From assembly GCF_900101675.1 (NCBI RefSeq), contig NZ_FNKG01000002.1, forward strand, positions 19,005-83,004: a DNA stretch of 64,000 bases. Reading direction: 5' to 3'. This DNA comes from Curtobacterium sp. UNCCL20 (GTDB taxonomy: Bacteria > Actinomycetota > Actinomycetes > Actinomycetales > Microbacteriaceae). Positions 42,701 through 51,610 of this stretch are shown piece after piece (position 1 is the first letter of the stretch; every line of letters begins with the position of its first letter). The notes under the pieces were generated by a model. That model made no database searches and was not told the DNA's origin. It saw nothing but the letters and a program-made list of their open reading frames with translations. The translations under genes and the position numbers were made by a program.

Positions 42701-43633
42701 TCAGTGACCCTCGCTCGTCCCGGCACCGTCGATGTCCTCGACCCAGTCCCGAACCGATCGGAGTGCCTCGTCGAGGGTCAGGTCGAGGCCTGCCTCCGCA
42801 GCTGGCCTCGCCCAGTCTCGCGACCAGGTCGATCGCGCGAAGATCGGCGGAGGCCATGTCCGCGGCGATCGACCCGCGGCGGCGGCAACTGTTGCGCGCG
42901 CCGAGAAGATGCTCGTGCAGGCACGCTTCAGATCCGAGAGTCCAGCCGACCCGGGGAAGAATGCTCGCCGGATCTGCACGAGGTCGACGATGTCTCGGAC
43001 CCGATCGTTCGGACGTTCGTCGGTGTCCGGATCAGTTGCAGCGTGCAGTTTCTGTCCAACCTGGTACGCGAGCGTGATCCCGGCGATGCGGTCCGGCGAA
43101 TCGATGCCGAAGAACGCGAGGCTCGGGGCCGGGAACGTCTCCACTTCGTCCGAGACGCCACCTTCGCCGAAGCTGACCTCGATCGGGATGCGTCGGAACG
43201 CCTTGCCGTGCATCTCCAACCGGAGGTCGAAGCGGCGTGGTGTCGTCGCGGCACGCGCGTTCGCTATCTCGCGCACCTCACTTCGCCGAATCGTGAATGG
43301 CCCCCACGGCTCAGCGATCGCGGCATCGAGCGCGCCGAGGAATGACGTTTCGGGACCGCGGAACAACGTGTCCACGTCGCGGGTGCTCCGGGCGTTCGGT
43401 TCGAGACGGTGCTCCAGGTAGGCGCCGCCCTTCATCGCGAACAGCGTCCGACCGTCCGCTCCTGTTGCTCGCTGCAGGACCGCGATCGCGACGGTGGAGG
43501 CGATGATCCAGGTCAGTCGGTCATGCGGGACGCCGACCTGCTTCGCAGCGTTCGTGACCCAGCCGTTGAGGATCCCGACCGAACGGGGCGCCCGTTCCTT
43601 GCCGGGGAGCGAGTTGAGTGCGGCGTCCGTCAC
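42701..43633 (-). CDS. abiEii: AbiEii nucleotidyltransferase toxin
   Basis: 310 residues, the type IV toxin of AbiE abortive-infection systems. Nucleotidyltransferase landmarks are MKGGAYLEHRL (the GG motif) and STRDVDTLF with paired Asp, near residues 67-90. FDLRLEMHGK and IPIEVSFGEG come after it, and QKLHAATDP carries the conserved Lys. The C-terminus ends with TWPPP and GLDLTLDEALRSV, as in the family. The GTG at 43633 overlaps the AbiEi stop by 4 nt. It is expected to modify RNA, possibly tRNA 3' ends, when unrestrained during phage infection. Confidence 0.88.
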   Translation of the reverse strand: MTDAALNSLPGKERAPRSVGILNGWVTNAAKQVGVPHDRLTWIIASTVAIAVLQRATGADGRTLFAMKGGAYLEHRLEPNARSTRDVDTLFRGPETSFLGALDAAIAEPWGPFTIRRSEVREIANARAATTPRRFDLRLEMHGKAFRRIPIEVSFGEGGVSDEVETFPAPSLAFFGIDSPDRIAGITLAYQVGQKLHAATDPDTDERPNDRVRDIVDLVQIRRAFFPGSAGLSDLKRACTSIFSARATVAAAAGRSPRTWPPPIFARSTWSRDWARPAAEAGLDLTLDEALRSVRDWVEDIDGAGTSEGH

Positions 43634-44175
43634 AGCAGCGCCAACGCCGACGCCGCTTCCTCGTGCTGCTCGGCCGTGATCTCGCCTCGTCGTGCAGCGG
43701 TCACCGTGGCTTGTTCGAGGAGATGGCGGGGCACCCCGGACTGCATCCCCTGCCAGATCGCGGTGTCGGCGGTGACGCTCCGCATCCCTTCCCACCACCT
43801 GACTTCGGAGGGCGTGAGATCGAGATGGTGAAGCGCCACCCGGTCGGTCTTCCGGCGGATCCTCGATCGACGCGGGACGGTCACGTGGATCGCGGTCGGG
43901 TTGACGTCGCAGAGGTCGAGAGCCAACAGGGCAGTGTCGTGCGAGAGTGCCGCGTCGCGGACACCCGTCGAGAGCAGTGCCCGCATGAAGTCGTCTCTCC
44001 CCGTCACGGGGAGCTCTCGGAATCGGTAGACGCCGTGCGCCACGTGTTCGAGGCGGCCTCGGTGCGCGAGCTTGCGGAGCGCGGTCGGGTCGACGCCGAC
44101 GTCTCGCGCGTCACTGGTCGTGATGAAGCCGTACTGCTCGACCGCAATCGGCCAGAGCTCATCTCGTGCCGTCAC
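43630..44175 (-). CDS. abiEi: AbiEi antitoxin
   Basis: 181 residues. The N-terminal winged-helix domain (about 1-50) reads PIAVEQYGFITTSDARDVGV, then LRKLAHRGRLEHVAHGVYRF. The antitoxin domain comes after it (RDDFMRALLSTGVRDAALSH; LDLCDVNPTAIHVTVPRR; VTADTAIWQGM). The GTG at 44175 has GGAGG 8 nt upstream; an upstream in-frame ATG would include the operator. It is the first gene of the operon, followed by abiEii. It binds an inverted repeat at its own promoter (see 44197-44222) and represses the operon. Confidence 0.88.
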   Translation of the reverse strand: MTARDELWPIAVEQYGFITTSDARDVGVDPTALRKLAHRGRLEHVAHGVYRFRELPVTGRDDFMRALLSTGVRDAALSHDTALLALDLCDVNPTAIHVTVPRRSRIRRKTDRVALHHLDLTPSEVRWWEGMRSVTADTAIWQGMQSGVPRHLLEQATVTAARRGEITAEQHEEAASALALL

Positions 44176-44196
44176 TGCCGTACCTCCACCCTGCCG

Positions 44197-44222
44197 AAAC
44201 CGTACCAAAATCGGTACGGTTT
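44197..44222. promoter_or_regulatory. AbiEi operator: 10-bp inverted repeat
   Basis: AAACCGTACC (44197-44206) and GGTACGGTTT (44213-44222) around a 6-bp AT-rich spacer, 22 bp before abiEi. AbiEi antitoxins repress by binding inverted repeats at this position. Confidence 0.75.
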
Positions 44223-44366
44223 TGACAACAGGGGCGCTCGAGTAGGGCGATTTGACCGACTCCATGGCAACTCCTCTGCTCGCTCGCATCGCACCGTGGC
44301 AGACCGGAACATCACATGTCAAGGCTGTTGAGCAATTCCGAGTCTGCGCACGGCGACGATTCCGGC

Positions 44367-44400
44367 CCGGAGGCGCGGGGCGGGCCGAACGCGCCTCCGG
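44367..44400. repeat. Palindromic repeat variant before abiE and after the PLD gene
   Basis: CCGGAGGCGC (44367-44376) and GCGCCTCCGG (44391-44400), 14-nt loop. It shares GGAGGCGC with the dispersed palindrome family. It lies between the abiEi promoter and the 3' end of the phospholipase D-like gene. Confidence 0.6.
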
Positions 44401-44457
44401 TCCCGCGCATCGGCGCGTCCGCGCGCCAGCGCGTCCGGGCGTCATGCGCGTCGCTCG

Positions 44458-46035
44458 TCAGAAGCGGGTGGACCCGCGCAGCCGGCGCGGACGTCCGTCC
44501 GGATCGACGGCCAGACGCGCCGCCGGGGCGGCCCACAGGCGCTGCACCGCGGACACCGGCTCGGGGACGTGCTGACGGATCCGGCCGGGCGGCCGCGGCC
44601 CGGGCCGCCCGTCCTCGTGCCAGTGGTCGAGCGCCCGTGCACGGGACCGCCAGAGCGCGAGGAGTTCGGCGCCGGAGCCCTGCAACTGCGGGTCGTCCGG
44701 CGTGGTCGCCAGGTGTTCGGCCCAGAGCTGCGACCGGAGGTCACGGGCGAGGGACCCATCGCCCGGGGTCTCGTCGACGACCGCGCAGGTCAGTTCGCTG
44801 TCCGTCGTCCACGAGCGGCGGTTGAAGTTGTCCGACCCGATGGTGAACCAGGTGTCGTCGACGATGCACACCTTGGCGTGGATGTAGATCGGCCGGCCGT
44901 CCTCGTGCTCGAGGTCGAAGACGCCGACCCGGTCGGGAGCAGTCCGGCGGAGGGTCTCGATGGCGTCGATCTGGCCGAGGCGGCTCGGTGGACCGCTCAG
45001 GACGCCGTCGGAGTTCGGGTACCGCGGGACGAGCACGATGACGCGCAGCTCGGGGTTGTGCTCGAGCGCCTCCGCGATCCCGGTCGCGACCTCGCGTGAC
45101 CACAGGTACTGGTCCTCGATCGAGATGAGGGAGCGAGCCTGCCGGAACGCCTTGGCGTAGGCACGCGCGATGCTCCGCTCTCCCTCGGGTGCGAACGGGA
45201 ACGGTGGTCGCTTCACGCCGTAGGTCCGGAGCAGCTGGACCGCGTGGTCGCCGGCGGGCGGTGGCGGGGGCGTCCGCTCGGGGAGGGGCTCGGGATGGCG
45301 CGGCATCCGGGTGAGCCGCTGCAGGAGCATCCGGTACGGAAGGCTGCGGTCGAGCGGGTGCGGGTCGTCCCACCGCTCGGCGAAGACGGCGCGGACGTCC
45401 GCCACCACCGGACCGCGGAGCTCCATTGAGGCGTCGTGCCAGGCGGGCCGCTCCCCGTACCGGGCGTCGATCGACACGTGCTGCGGGTCGCCGGCGTGGG
45501 CGGCGTCGTCGCGTCGACTGTGGCAGAGGTCGATCCCGCCGACGTAGGCGACGTCCCTGGCGGGGTCGCCCGCGTGCTGGATGACGAAGAACTTCTGGTG
45601 GTGCGATCCGAACACCCGGACGCGCTGGTCGAGGAGGACCTCGCCGCCGGCCTCGTTGATCTTCCGTCCGAGGAGCTCGTTCGCCCGGGCACTGAGGGAC
45701 GCCGAGACGCGCTCGCCGTGGGAGCGCCAGATGAGGCCACGGACCTCGACGCCCGCCCGCGCACGGTCGGCGAGCAGATCCCCGATCGTCGGCCCGTCAG
45801 CCAGGAGCCGTTCGTCGGCGTCGCCCCGCCAGTCGGTGAACCACACGCGGTCGCCGGGGCCGAGCGCGGACAGCTCCGCGTGCAGCCGCTCGAAGTACGG
45901 GGCACCGTGCACGAGGGGCCGCACGGCGTTGCCCCCGGACCACGCGGTCGCGTCACCGGCACCGGAGTGCACGTCGGTGGCGGTGTTGCCGCGTTCGTCG
46001 CGGGCGAGGAACCAGTGGGCCGGGTCGGTGGGCAC
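44458..46035 (-). CDS. Phospholipase D-like protein
   Basis: 525 residues with two HKD-type motifs: HHQKFFVIQ near residue 145 and HAKVCIVDDTWFTIGSDNFN near 385, the pair that forms the PLD active site. YVGGIDLCHSRRD and IEDQYLW are typical of bacterial cardiolipin synthase/PLD relatives. There is no signal peptide or TM. The GTG at 46035 has AGGA directly adjoining, so the true start is uncertain. The C-terminal 50 residues are Arg/Pro-rich. Phosphodiesterase activity is likely; the substrate is not known. Confidence 0.88.
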   Translation of the reverse strand: MPTDPAHWFLARDERGNTATDVHSGAGDATAWSGGNAVRPLVHGAPYFERLHAELSALGPGDRVWFTDWRGDADERLLADGPTIGDLLADRARAGVEVRGLIWRSHGERVSASLSARANELLGRKINEAGGEVLLDQRVRVFGSHHQKFFVIQHAGDPARDVAYVGGIDLCHSRRDDAAHAGDPQHVSIDARYGERPAWHDASMELRGPVVADVRAVFAERWDDPHPLDRSLPYRMLLQRLTRMPRHPEPLPERTPPPPPAGDHAVQLLRTYGVKRPPFPFAPEGERSIARAYAKAFRQARSLISIEDQYLWSREVATGIAEALEHNPELRVIVLVPRYPNSDGVLSGPPSRLGQIDAIETLRRTAPDRVGVFDLEHEDGRPIYIHAKVCIVDDTWFTIGSDNFNRRSWTTDSELTCAVVDETPGDGSLARDLRSQLWAEHLATTPDDPQLQGSGAELLALWRSRARALDHWHEDGRPGPRPPGRIRQHVPEPVSAVQRLWAAPAARLAVDPDGRPRRLRGSTRF

Positions 46036-46187
46036 TCCTGGAGACTACGGGGACGGCCGGCGGGCGGGCTCGGATGGGATGGTGGGGGCCGTCCGGGCTG
46101 TGGAAGCCTTCAGACCGCCCTGCCGGTGGGACGGGATGCGCACTCTCCCCGGACCCCGGCCGAGCGCGCGCCTACCGTGGGGACGTC

Positions 46188-47660
46188 ATGACTGCCGAAC
46201 CCCGCACGCCCGTCGAGCCCGAAGCGGCTCCCTCCGACCAGCCGGACCCGAACCGTTGGAAGGCCCTCGTCATCTGCCTCCTCGGTGGCGGGATCGTGCT
46301 GCTCGACGTCTCGATCGTCAACGTCGCGCTCCAGTCGATCTCGAAGGGGCTCCCCGGTGCCTCGCCCGAGGCGGTGCAGTGGATCCTCTCCGGGTACGCG
46401 CTGTCCTTCGGCCTGCTGCTCGTCCCGGGAGGCCGGCTCGGTGACGCCACCGGTCGACGCCGGATGTTCGTGATCGGCGTCGGCCTGTTCACGGTGGCGA
46501 GCGCGCTGTGCGGCTTCGCCCCGAACGGGATGGTGCTCGTCATCGCCCGCCTCGTGCAGGGCCTGGCCGGCGGGCTGCTCACGCCGCAGGTCACCGCGCT
46601 CATCCAGCAGCTGTTCCGCGGCAAGGAGCGCGGGACGGCGTTCGGGCTGTTCGGCGCGACCGTCGGCATCGCGACCGCGATCGGCCCGCTCGTCGGCGGC
46701 CTGCTCATCACGGCGTTCGGGACGGAGAACGGGTGGCGGTTCGTGTTCTTCGTGAACCTGCCCGTGGGACTCGTCACGATCCTCCTGGCCTTCCGCTACC
46801 TGCCCACCGACTCGCGTGCCGAGCGCGGACGGAAGCACGACTTCGACCCGGTGGGCATCGCGCTGCTCGGCGCCGCGGTGGTCGCGCTCCTGCTGCCGTT
46901 CGTGCAGTCCCAGGAGTGGAAGGGCACCGCGAAGTGGTGGCTCGTGGTCGCCGCCGTCGTGCTCGGCGTCGCGTTCGTCCTGTGGGAACGGCGCTACCAG
47001 CGCACGAAGGAGCCGGTGATCGACCTGCGGCTGTTCCGGCGTCGGTCGTTCTCGCTCGGCGTCGGACTGGCGACGGTCTACTTCGCCGGGTTCACCCCGC
47101 TCTTCTTCGTCCTGACGCTCGCCCTGCAGTCGGGGTTGCACTACTCGGCGCTCCTCGCCGGCCTGTCCTCGGTGTCCTTCGCGGTCGGGTCCGGGGTCGC
47201 GTCGACGATCGGCGGGCGCATCGTGCACCGGTTCGGTCGGCAGCTCATCGTCGTGGGGACGGTCCTCGTGCTGCTCGGCCTCGGCGGCGTGATCTGGGTG
47301 GTCGCCAACCACTACGAGTCGGACCTCGGCTGGTGGCTCGTCGCCCCGCTGCTCGTCGCCGGGATCGGGTCCGGCCTCACCATCTCGCCGAACCAGACGC
47401 TCACCCTGTCCGAGGTGCCGGTCGAGCAGGGCGGCTCGGCGGGAGGACTCATCCAGGTCGGCGCCCGAGTCGGGTCCGCGATCGGGATCGCGGCGGTCGG
47501 GAGCGTGTTCTACTCGACGCTCGCCGATTCGCGCGGGGACTACTCCGAGGGCCTGCCGCTCGCACTCGCGGTGTCGCTCGGCTTCGTCGCCGCGGCGCTC
47601 CTCGCGGGGATCGTCGACGTGGTGGTCGGCCGGGTGCGGGGGACCGAAGCGTCCGTGTAG
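46188..47660 (+). CDS. DHA2-family drug efflux MFS transporter
   Basis: 490 residues, 14 predicted transmembrane segments, as in EmrB/QacA transporters. The motif LLDVSIVNVALQSI is in TM1, GRLGDATGRRRMF follows TM2, and the antiporter motif C region is ATAIGPLVGGLLI. The ATG at 46188 is chosen over an upstream in-frame start. An 8-bp tandem repeat begins at its stop codon. No regulator adjoins; it is divergent from the phospholipase D-like gene. Confidence 0.92.
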   Translation: MTAEPRTPVEPEAAPSDQPDPNRWKALVICLLGGGIVLLDVSIVNVALQSISKGLPGASPEAVQWILSGYALSFGLLLVPGGRLGDATGRRRMFVIGVGLFTVASALCGFAPNGMVLVIARLVQGLAGGLLTPQVTALIQQLFRGKERGTAFGLFGATVGIATAIGPLVGGLLITAFGTENGWRFVFFVNLPVGLVTILLAFRYLPTDSRAERGRKHDFDPVGIALLGAAVVALLLPFVQSQEWKGTAKWWLVVAAVVLGVAFVLWERRYQRTKEPVIDLRLFRRRSFSLGVGLATVYFAGFTPLFFVLTLALQSGLHYSALLAGLSSVSFAVGSGVASTIGGRIVHRFGRQLIVVGTVLVLLGLGGVIWVVANHYESDLGWWLVAPLLVAGIGSGLTISPNQTLTLSEVPVEQGGSAGGLIQVGARVGSAIGIAAVGSVFYSTLADSRGDYSEGLPLALAVSLGFVAAALLAGIVDVVVGRVRGTEASV

Positions 47661-47723
47661 GGCAGGCGGGCAGGCGGGCAGATGGGCAGGCGGGCAGGCG
47701 GGCAGGCGGGCAGACGGGCAGAC
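47660..47723. repeat. 8-bp tandem repeat, eight copies
   Basis: Eight consecutive units of GGGCAGGC/GGGCAGAY from 47660, where the unit starts on the last base of the DHA2 stop, to 47723. It is a slippage-prone VNTR between convergent genes. Confidence 0.9.
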
Positions 47724-47756
47724 GGGCGTGACCGCCCGTCGGCCCCGTCGGGTCCG

Positions 47757-48971
47757 TCAGTCCTGCTGGTCCGCCTCGACCGCGGCCCGCAGCCGGTCGA
47801 GGACGTCGGGCACCGCTGACCGCACCCGGCTCCAGCTCGGGATGAACGGCTTGTCGTTCGGGCGTGCGGTGAACGCGCCGCCGGCGTCGAGGATCGCCTT
47901 CGTGAAGAGCTCGACGGCCGCCTCTTCCGCGTGCTGGTCGAAGCCGAGGCCGTTCATCTCGGCTTCGTGCCGGTACACCTCGACGATGTCGAGCGCGTTC
48001 CGGTAGTACGTCGCCTTGAGGACCCGGAACGAGTCCGAGGTGAGCGGGACACCCATCGTCGCGAGCTTCCGGAGCAGCGACTGCACGATGTCGTTGCCCA
48101 TCCGTGCGAGCCCGCCGCTGCCGTCGGCCTCGGCGAGGGGCTGGTGCTTGTGGTCGTACGCGTCGGCGATCTCCACCTGGCAGACCTGCCGGGTCGCGTA
48201 ATCGCGGTACACCTCGGACAGCATGCCGATCTCGAGCCCCCAGTCGCCGGGGATCTTCAGCCCGTTGAGGACGTGCGCGCGCATCGCGAACTCGCCGGAC
48301 AGCGGGTAGCGGAAGCTGCTGAGGTACTCGAGGTACTCGGACTCCCCGTAGACCTGGCGGAGGGACCGGAGCAGCGGTCCGACGAGCAGCCGCGCGGCCC
48401 GGCCGTTGATCCGGCCGTCGGCGACGCGGGCGTAGTAGCCCTTCGAGAACTCGTAGTCGAACGCCGGGTTGGCGAGCGGGTAGAGCATCCGGGCGAGCAT
48501 GCCGCGGTCGTACGTGGTGATGTCGCAGTCGTGCAGGGCGATGGAGTCCGCCCGCTCGGACGCCAGGGCGTACCCGGTGCAGTACCAGACGTTCCGTCCC
48601 TTGCCCGGCTCGCCGGGTGCCAGGCCCTCGCGCTCCAGGTCGGCGTCGAGCTCGCGCAGCCGCGGGCCGTCGTTCCAGAGGATCCGGTGCCGCTGGGGCA
48701 GCCGCGAGAAGAACTCGCGGGCGTGTTCGAACTGGGAGCGGTCGGCCCGGTCGAGCCCGATCACGATCTCGCTGAGCCAGTCCGCCTCGGCCAGTTCGTC
48801 GACGATCCGCGACAGCGCCGGGCGCTCGAGCTCCGAGTACAGCGCCGGCAGGATGAGGCTCATCGGGCGCTTCTCGGCGAACCCGCGGAGGTCCTCCTCG
48901 ATGCTCGCGGTGCTGCGACGGCTGAGGTCGTGGAACGTCGTGATGACGCCGTTCTGGTGGAAGTCGCTCAT
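47757..48971 (-). CDS. gpgS: GT81-like glucosyl-3-phosphoglycerate synthase
   Basis: 404 residues. GT-A nucleotide-sugar binding is seen in SLILPALYSELERPAL, IVIGLDRADRSQF, the GKGRNVW lysine loop and the metal-binding ALHDCDITTYDRGML. Next come the FSKGYYARV and GRAARLL segments. This pattern matches the glucosylglycerate-phosphate synthases found outside mycobacteria. The ATG at 48971 overlaps the upstream phosphatase gene by four bases (ATGA). Product: glucosyl-3-phosphoglycerate, precursor of the osmolyte glucosylglycerate. Confidence 0.8.
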   Translation of the reverse strand: MSDFHQNGVITTFHDLSRRSTASIEEDLRGFAEKRPMSLILPALYSELERPALSRIVDELAEADWLSEIVIGLDRADRSQFEHAREFFSRLPQRHRILWNDGPRLRELDADLEREGLAPGEPGKGRNVWYCTGYALASERADSIALHDCDITTYDRGMLARMLYPLANPAFDYEFSKGYYARVADGRINGRAARLLVGPLLRSLRQVYGESEYLEYLSSFRYPLSGEFAMRAHVLNGLKIPGDWGLEIGMLSEVYRDYATRQVCQVEIADAYDHKHQPLAEADGSGGLARMGNDIVQSLLRKLATMGVPLTSDSFRVLKATYYRNALDIVEVYRHEAEMNGLGFDQHAEEAAVELFTKAILDAGGAFTARPNDKPFIPSWSRVRSAVPDVLDRLRAAVEADQQD

Positions 48972-49768
48972 CGGTCGCTCCTCAGGAAGTGGGTGACGCC
49001 CTCGGCCCACCCGAGTGGGGCGGGGGCGGTGGTGCGGTGGACGCGCTCGGGTCGGTCGTCGGCGAGCGGTCCGGGTGCCGGGCCGTGGCCGCGGACGACG
49101 ACGGCGAGGTCGACGGCGTCGAGCAGCTCGGTGTCGTTCGGTCCGTCGCCGAGCCCGATCGTGCGGGGGACGGTCCCCGTGCGACGCTCGTGGTCGTCGA
49201 GGAGCATCCGGATCGCGGCGCCCTTGTCGTGCCCGGCGGGCAGGACGTGCCAGAACCGCCCGCCCCGGACCAGCCCGTACCCGGCGGCGGCGAGCTGCTG
49301 GCGGAACGCGTCCGCGCGGTCGTCGTCGGCCGCGTGCCAGAGCAGGACCTCGGATGCCTCGCGCTGTCGAGCGGCGGCCGCGGCGTCGGGGGCGAGCCCG
49401 GTCCAGGCGGCGACGGTCTCGTCGGTGACGCCGGAGAACGTCGAGAACCCCAGGTCGAGTTCGTCGCGGATGCGGTCGAGTTCGGTGTGCATCCGGTCGA
49501 GGTCACCCGTTGCCGGTCCGGCCAGGACGCGCTCGCCACCGCCGACGACGACCGCCCCGTTCTCGGCGACGAAGGCCTGGCCGACCAGGCCGGTCCGCGC
49601 CTGCAGGGCGGTGATCTCCGACGGGGTCTTGCTGCTGCAGAACACCACGGGGACGCCGGCACGCCGGAGGCGCTCGAGCACCGGCACGGCGGCGTCGAAC
49701 GAGTAGTCGTGGTGGTCGAGGAGCGTCCCGTCGAGGTCGGTGACGATCATCAGGTCGGGTGCAGGCAT
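48968..49768 (-). CDS. HAD-IIB phosphatase, mannosyl/glucosyl-3-phosphoglycerate phosphatase type
   Basis: 266 residues. HAD motif I is DLDGTLLD (residues 11-18), motif II SSKTPSEI, and the C-terminal motif GLGDGPNDTELLDAVD. The cap and HDKGAA segment match MPGP-type phosphatases. It is coupled by an ATGA overlap to the glucosyl-3-phosphoglycerate synthase gene, so it should release glucosylglycerate from the phosphate. The last third carries a Pro/Gly-rich insertion (GHGPAPGPLADDRPERVH). Confidence 0.85.
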   Translation of the reverse strand: MPAPDLMIVTDLDGTLLDHHDYSFDAAVPVLERLRRAGVPVVFCSSKTPSEITALQARTGLVGQAFVAENGAVVVGGGERVLAGPATGDLDRMHTELDRIRDELDLGFSTFSGVTDETVAAWTGLAPDAAAAARQREASEVLLWHAADDDRADAFRQQLAAAGYGLVRGGRFWHVLPAGHDKGAAIRMLLDDHERRTGTVPRTIGLGDGPNDTELLDAVDLAVVVRGHGPAPGPLADDRPERVHRTTAPAPLGWAEGVTHFLRSDR

Positions 49769-49894
49769 CGGGCTCCGGTCGCGGCTGGTCGGGCTGCGGG
49801 CGGCGGTGCCCCCGACCAGGGTGCCACGAGCGGGCGACGGTTCGGTGAACAGGGGGTGCTGTGGACACGCCCCGCCCGCCGACGGGGAGGCGGG

Positions 49895-51523
49895 TCAGGC
49901 CACCGTGGTCGGTTCCTCCGCGACGCTGAACCGCTCCACGAGCGTCCGCTTCAGCACCTTCCCGCTCGGCCCGAGGGGCAGGGCGTCGAGCACGTGCACC
50001 ACGCGCGGGAACTTGTACGCCGCGATCTCGGCGGACACGAAGGCGACCAGTTCCTCGGGCGTCACGGTGGCCTCGGCGCGCAGCACCACGGCGGCCTCGA
50101 TCTCCTGCCCGTGCAGCTCGTGGGGGACCCCGAACACGGCCGCCATGGTGACGTCCGGGTGGGTGGCGAGCACCTCTTCGACCTGCCGCGGGTACACGTT
50201 GTAGCCGTTGCGGATGATCATGTCCTTCGTCCGGTCGACGATCGTCAGGTAGCCGTCGTCGTCCTTCGTGCCGAGGTCGCCGGTCCGGAACCACCCGTCG
50301 ACGATCGCCGCCGCGGTGTCCTCGGGTCGGTCGAGGTAGCCGTTCATGAGGTTGTGCCCGCGGATGACGAGCTCCCCGATCTCGCCGTGCGGCAGCAGCG
50401 TGATCGCGTCGGTCCGCTCGGGGTCGGCGATCTCGACGTCGACACCCCAGACCGGCGTGCCGATGGTGCCCGGTCGCGGGGCCCGTCCGACGTGGTTGAA
50501 CGTCGCGACCGGTGAGGTCTCGGTGAGGCCGTAGCCCTCGTGGATCGGGGCGTCGAACACGGTCTGGAACCGCTCCAGCACGGCGAGCGGCAGGGAGGCG
50601 CCGCCGGAGATCGCGTAGCGCAGGGCCGGCCGGGCGTCGCTGCGGGTCGCGGCGTCGAGCAGTGCGATGTACATCGTCGGGACGCCCATGAAGATGCCGC
50701 ACTCGTGCTCGACGAGGGCGGCGAGGGCTGCGTCGCCGTCGAACTTCGGCAGCATCACGATGGTCGCACCGGCGCGGAAGCCGGTGTTCATCGTGCAGGT
50801 CTGGCCGAAGGTGTGGAACAGGGGGAGCGCGCCGAGGAGCACGTCGCCGCGGCGCATGTCGAACGTGCTCATGAGGTTCGTGTTGACCTGCTCGAGCAGC
50901 GAGAAGTGCGAGCCCTCGGCGCCCTTCGGCTGCCCGGTCGTGCCGCTCGTGTAGAGGATCGTCGCCGTGTCGAACGGGTCGCGCGGCACGTAGGTGTCGA
51001 GCGGTTCGGCGGACTCGGCGAGCGACTCGAGCCGTTCGTGCTCGGTCTCGTCGGACCCGGCCGGAGCGAGGACGGTCACCACGTCGACCCCGGCGAGGGC
51101 CGCGCCCGCACCACCCTCGGCGAGGAGGGGAGCAGCACACACGAGCAGCATCGCGCCGCTGTCCCGCAGCACGTACTCGATCTCGTGCCGCTTCAGGAGC
51201 GCGTGCACCGGCACGACGACGGCCCCGAGCGCCAGCGTGGCGTAGTAGACCCGGGCGAAGTCGGCCACGTTCGGCACGAGCATCGCCACGCGGACACCCT
51301 CGGTCACGCCCTTCGCCTGCAGTGCGCCGGCGTACGCGAGCGTCTGTGCCCAGAGCTCCGCGTAGGTGGTGCGATGGTCGCCGACGATCACCGCGACGTC
51401 GTCCGGGTACCGGGCGGCCGACTCGGCGAGGATCGCCGCCACCGAGGCGGTGGCCCGCGACGGCCGCGGCGTCTCACCGTGTCGTTCGGTGGCCTGGTCG
51501 GCGAGGGGGTGGGTGCTGGTCAT
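49895..51523 (-). CDS. Long-chain acyl-CoA synthetase (AMP-binding)
   Basis: 542 residues, ANL superfamily. Phosphate loop YTSGTTGQPKG near 190-200, GYGLTETSP near 325, GWFRTGDLGTKDDDGYL near 405, DRTKDMIIRNGYNVYPRQVE near 425, and C-terminal Lys in PLGPSGKVLKR near 520. It should activate a carboxylic acid, probably a fatty acid, to its CoA thioester. No fatty-acid operon adjoins. Start ATG at 51523. Confidence 0.92.
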   Translation of the reverse strand: MTSTHPLADQATERHGETPRPSRATASVAAILAESAARYPDDVAVIVGDHRTTYAELWAQTLAYAGALQAKGVTEGVRVAMLVPNVADFARVYYATLALGAVVVPVHALLKRHEIEYVLRDSGAMLLVCAAPLLAEGGAGAALAGVDVVTVLAPAGSDETEHERLESLAESAEPLDTYVPRDPFDTATILYTSGTTGQPKGAEGSHFSLLEQVNTNLMSTFDMRRGDVLLGALPLFHTFGQTCTMNTGFRAGATIVMLPKFDGDAALAALVEHECGIFMGVPTMYIALLDAATRSDARPALRYAISGGASLPLAVLERFQTVFDAPIHEGYGLTETSPVATFNHVGRAPRPGTIGTPVWGVDVEIADPERTDAITLLPHGEIGELVIRGHNLMNGYLDRPEDTAAAIVDGWFRTGDLGTKDDDGYLTIVDRTKDMIIRNGYNVYPRQVEEVLATHPDVTMAAVFGVPHELHGQEIEAAVVLRAEATVTPEELVAFVSAEIAAYKFPRVVHVLDALPLGPSGKVLKRTLVERFSVAEEPTTVA

Positions 51524-51610
51524 GCCGGTCTCCGTCTCCGTTGACGAGTGGTGCTTCCCGGATCATACGTCGGGGGCATCGCCGCCCGGTGTGACCAGTT
51601 CGGGCAGCGG

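Noticed and set aside
42492..42857. Alternative frame at the abiEii 3' end (MASADLRAIDLVARLGEAS)
   Set aside because: It looks protein-like, but the annotated frame gives the family's usual C-terminal TWPPP and LTLDEA elements, so no frameshift is needed.
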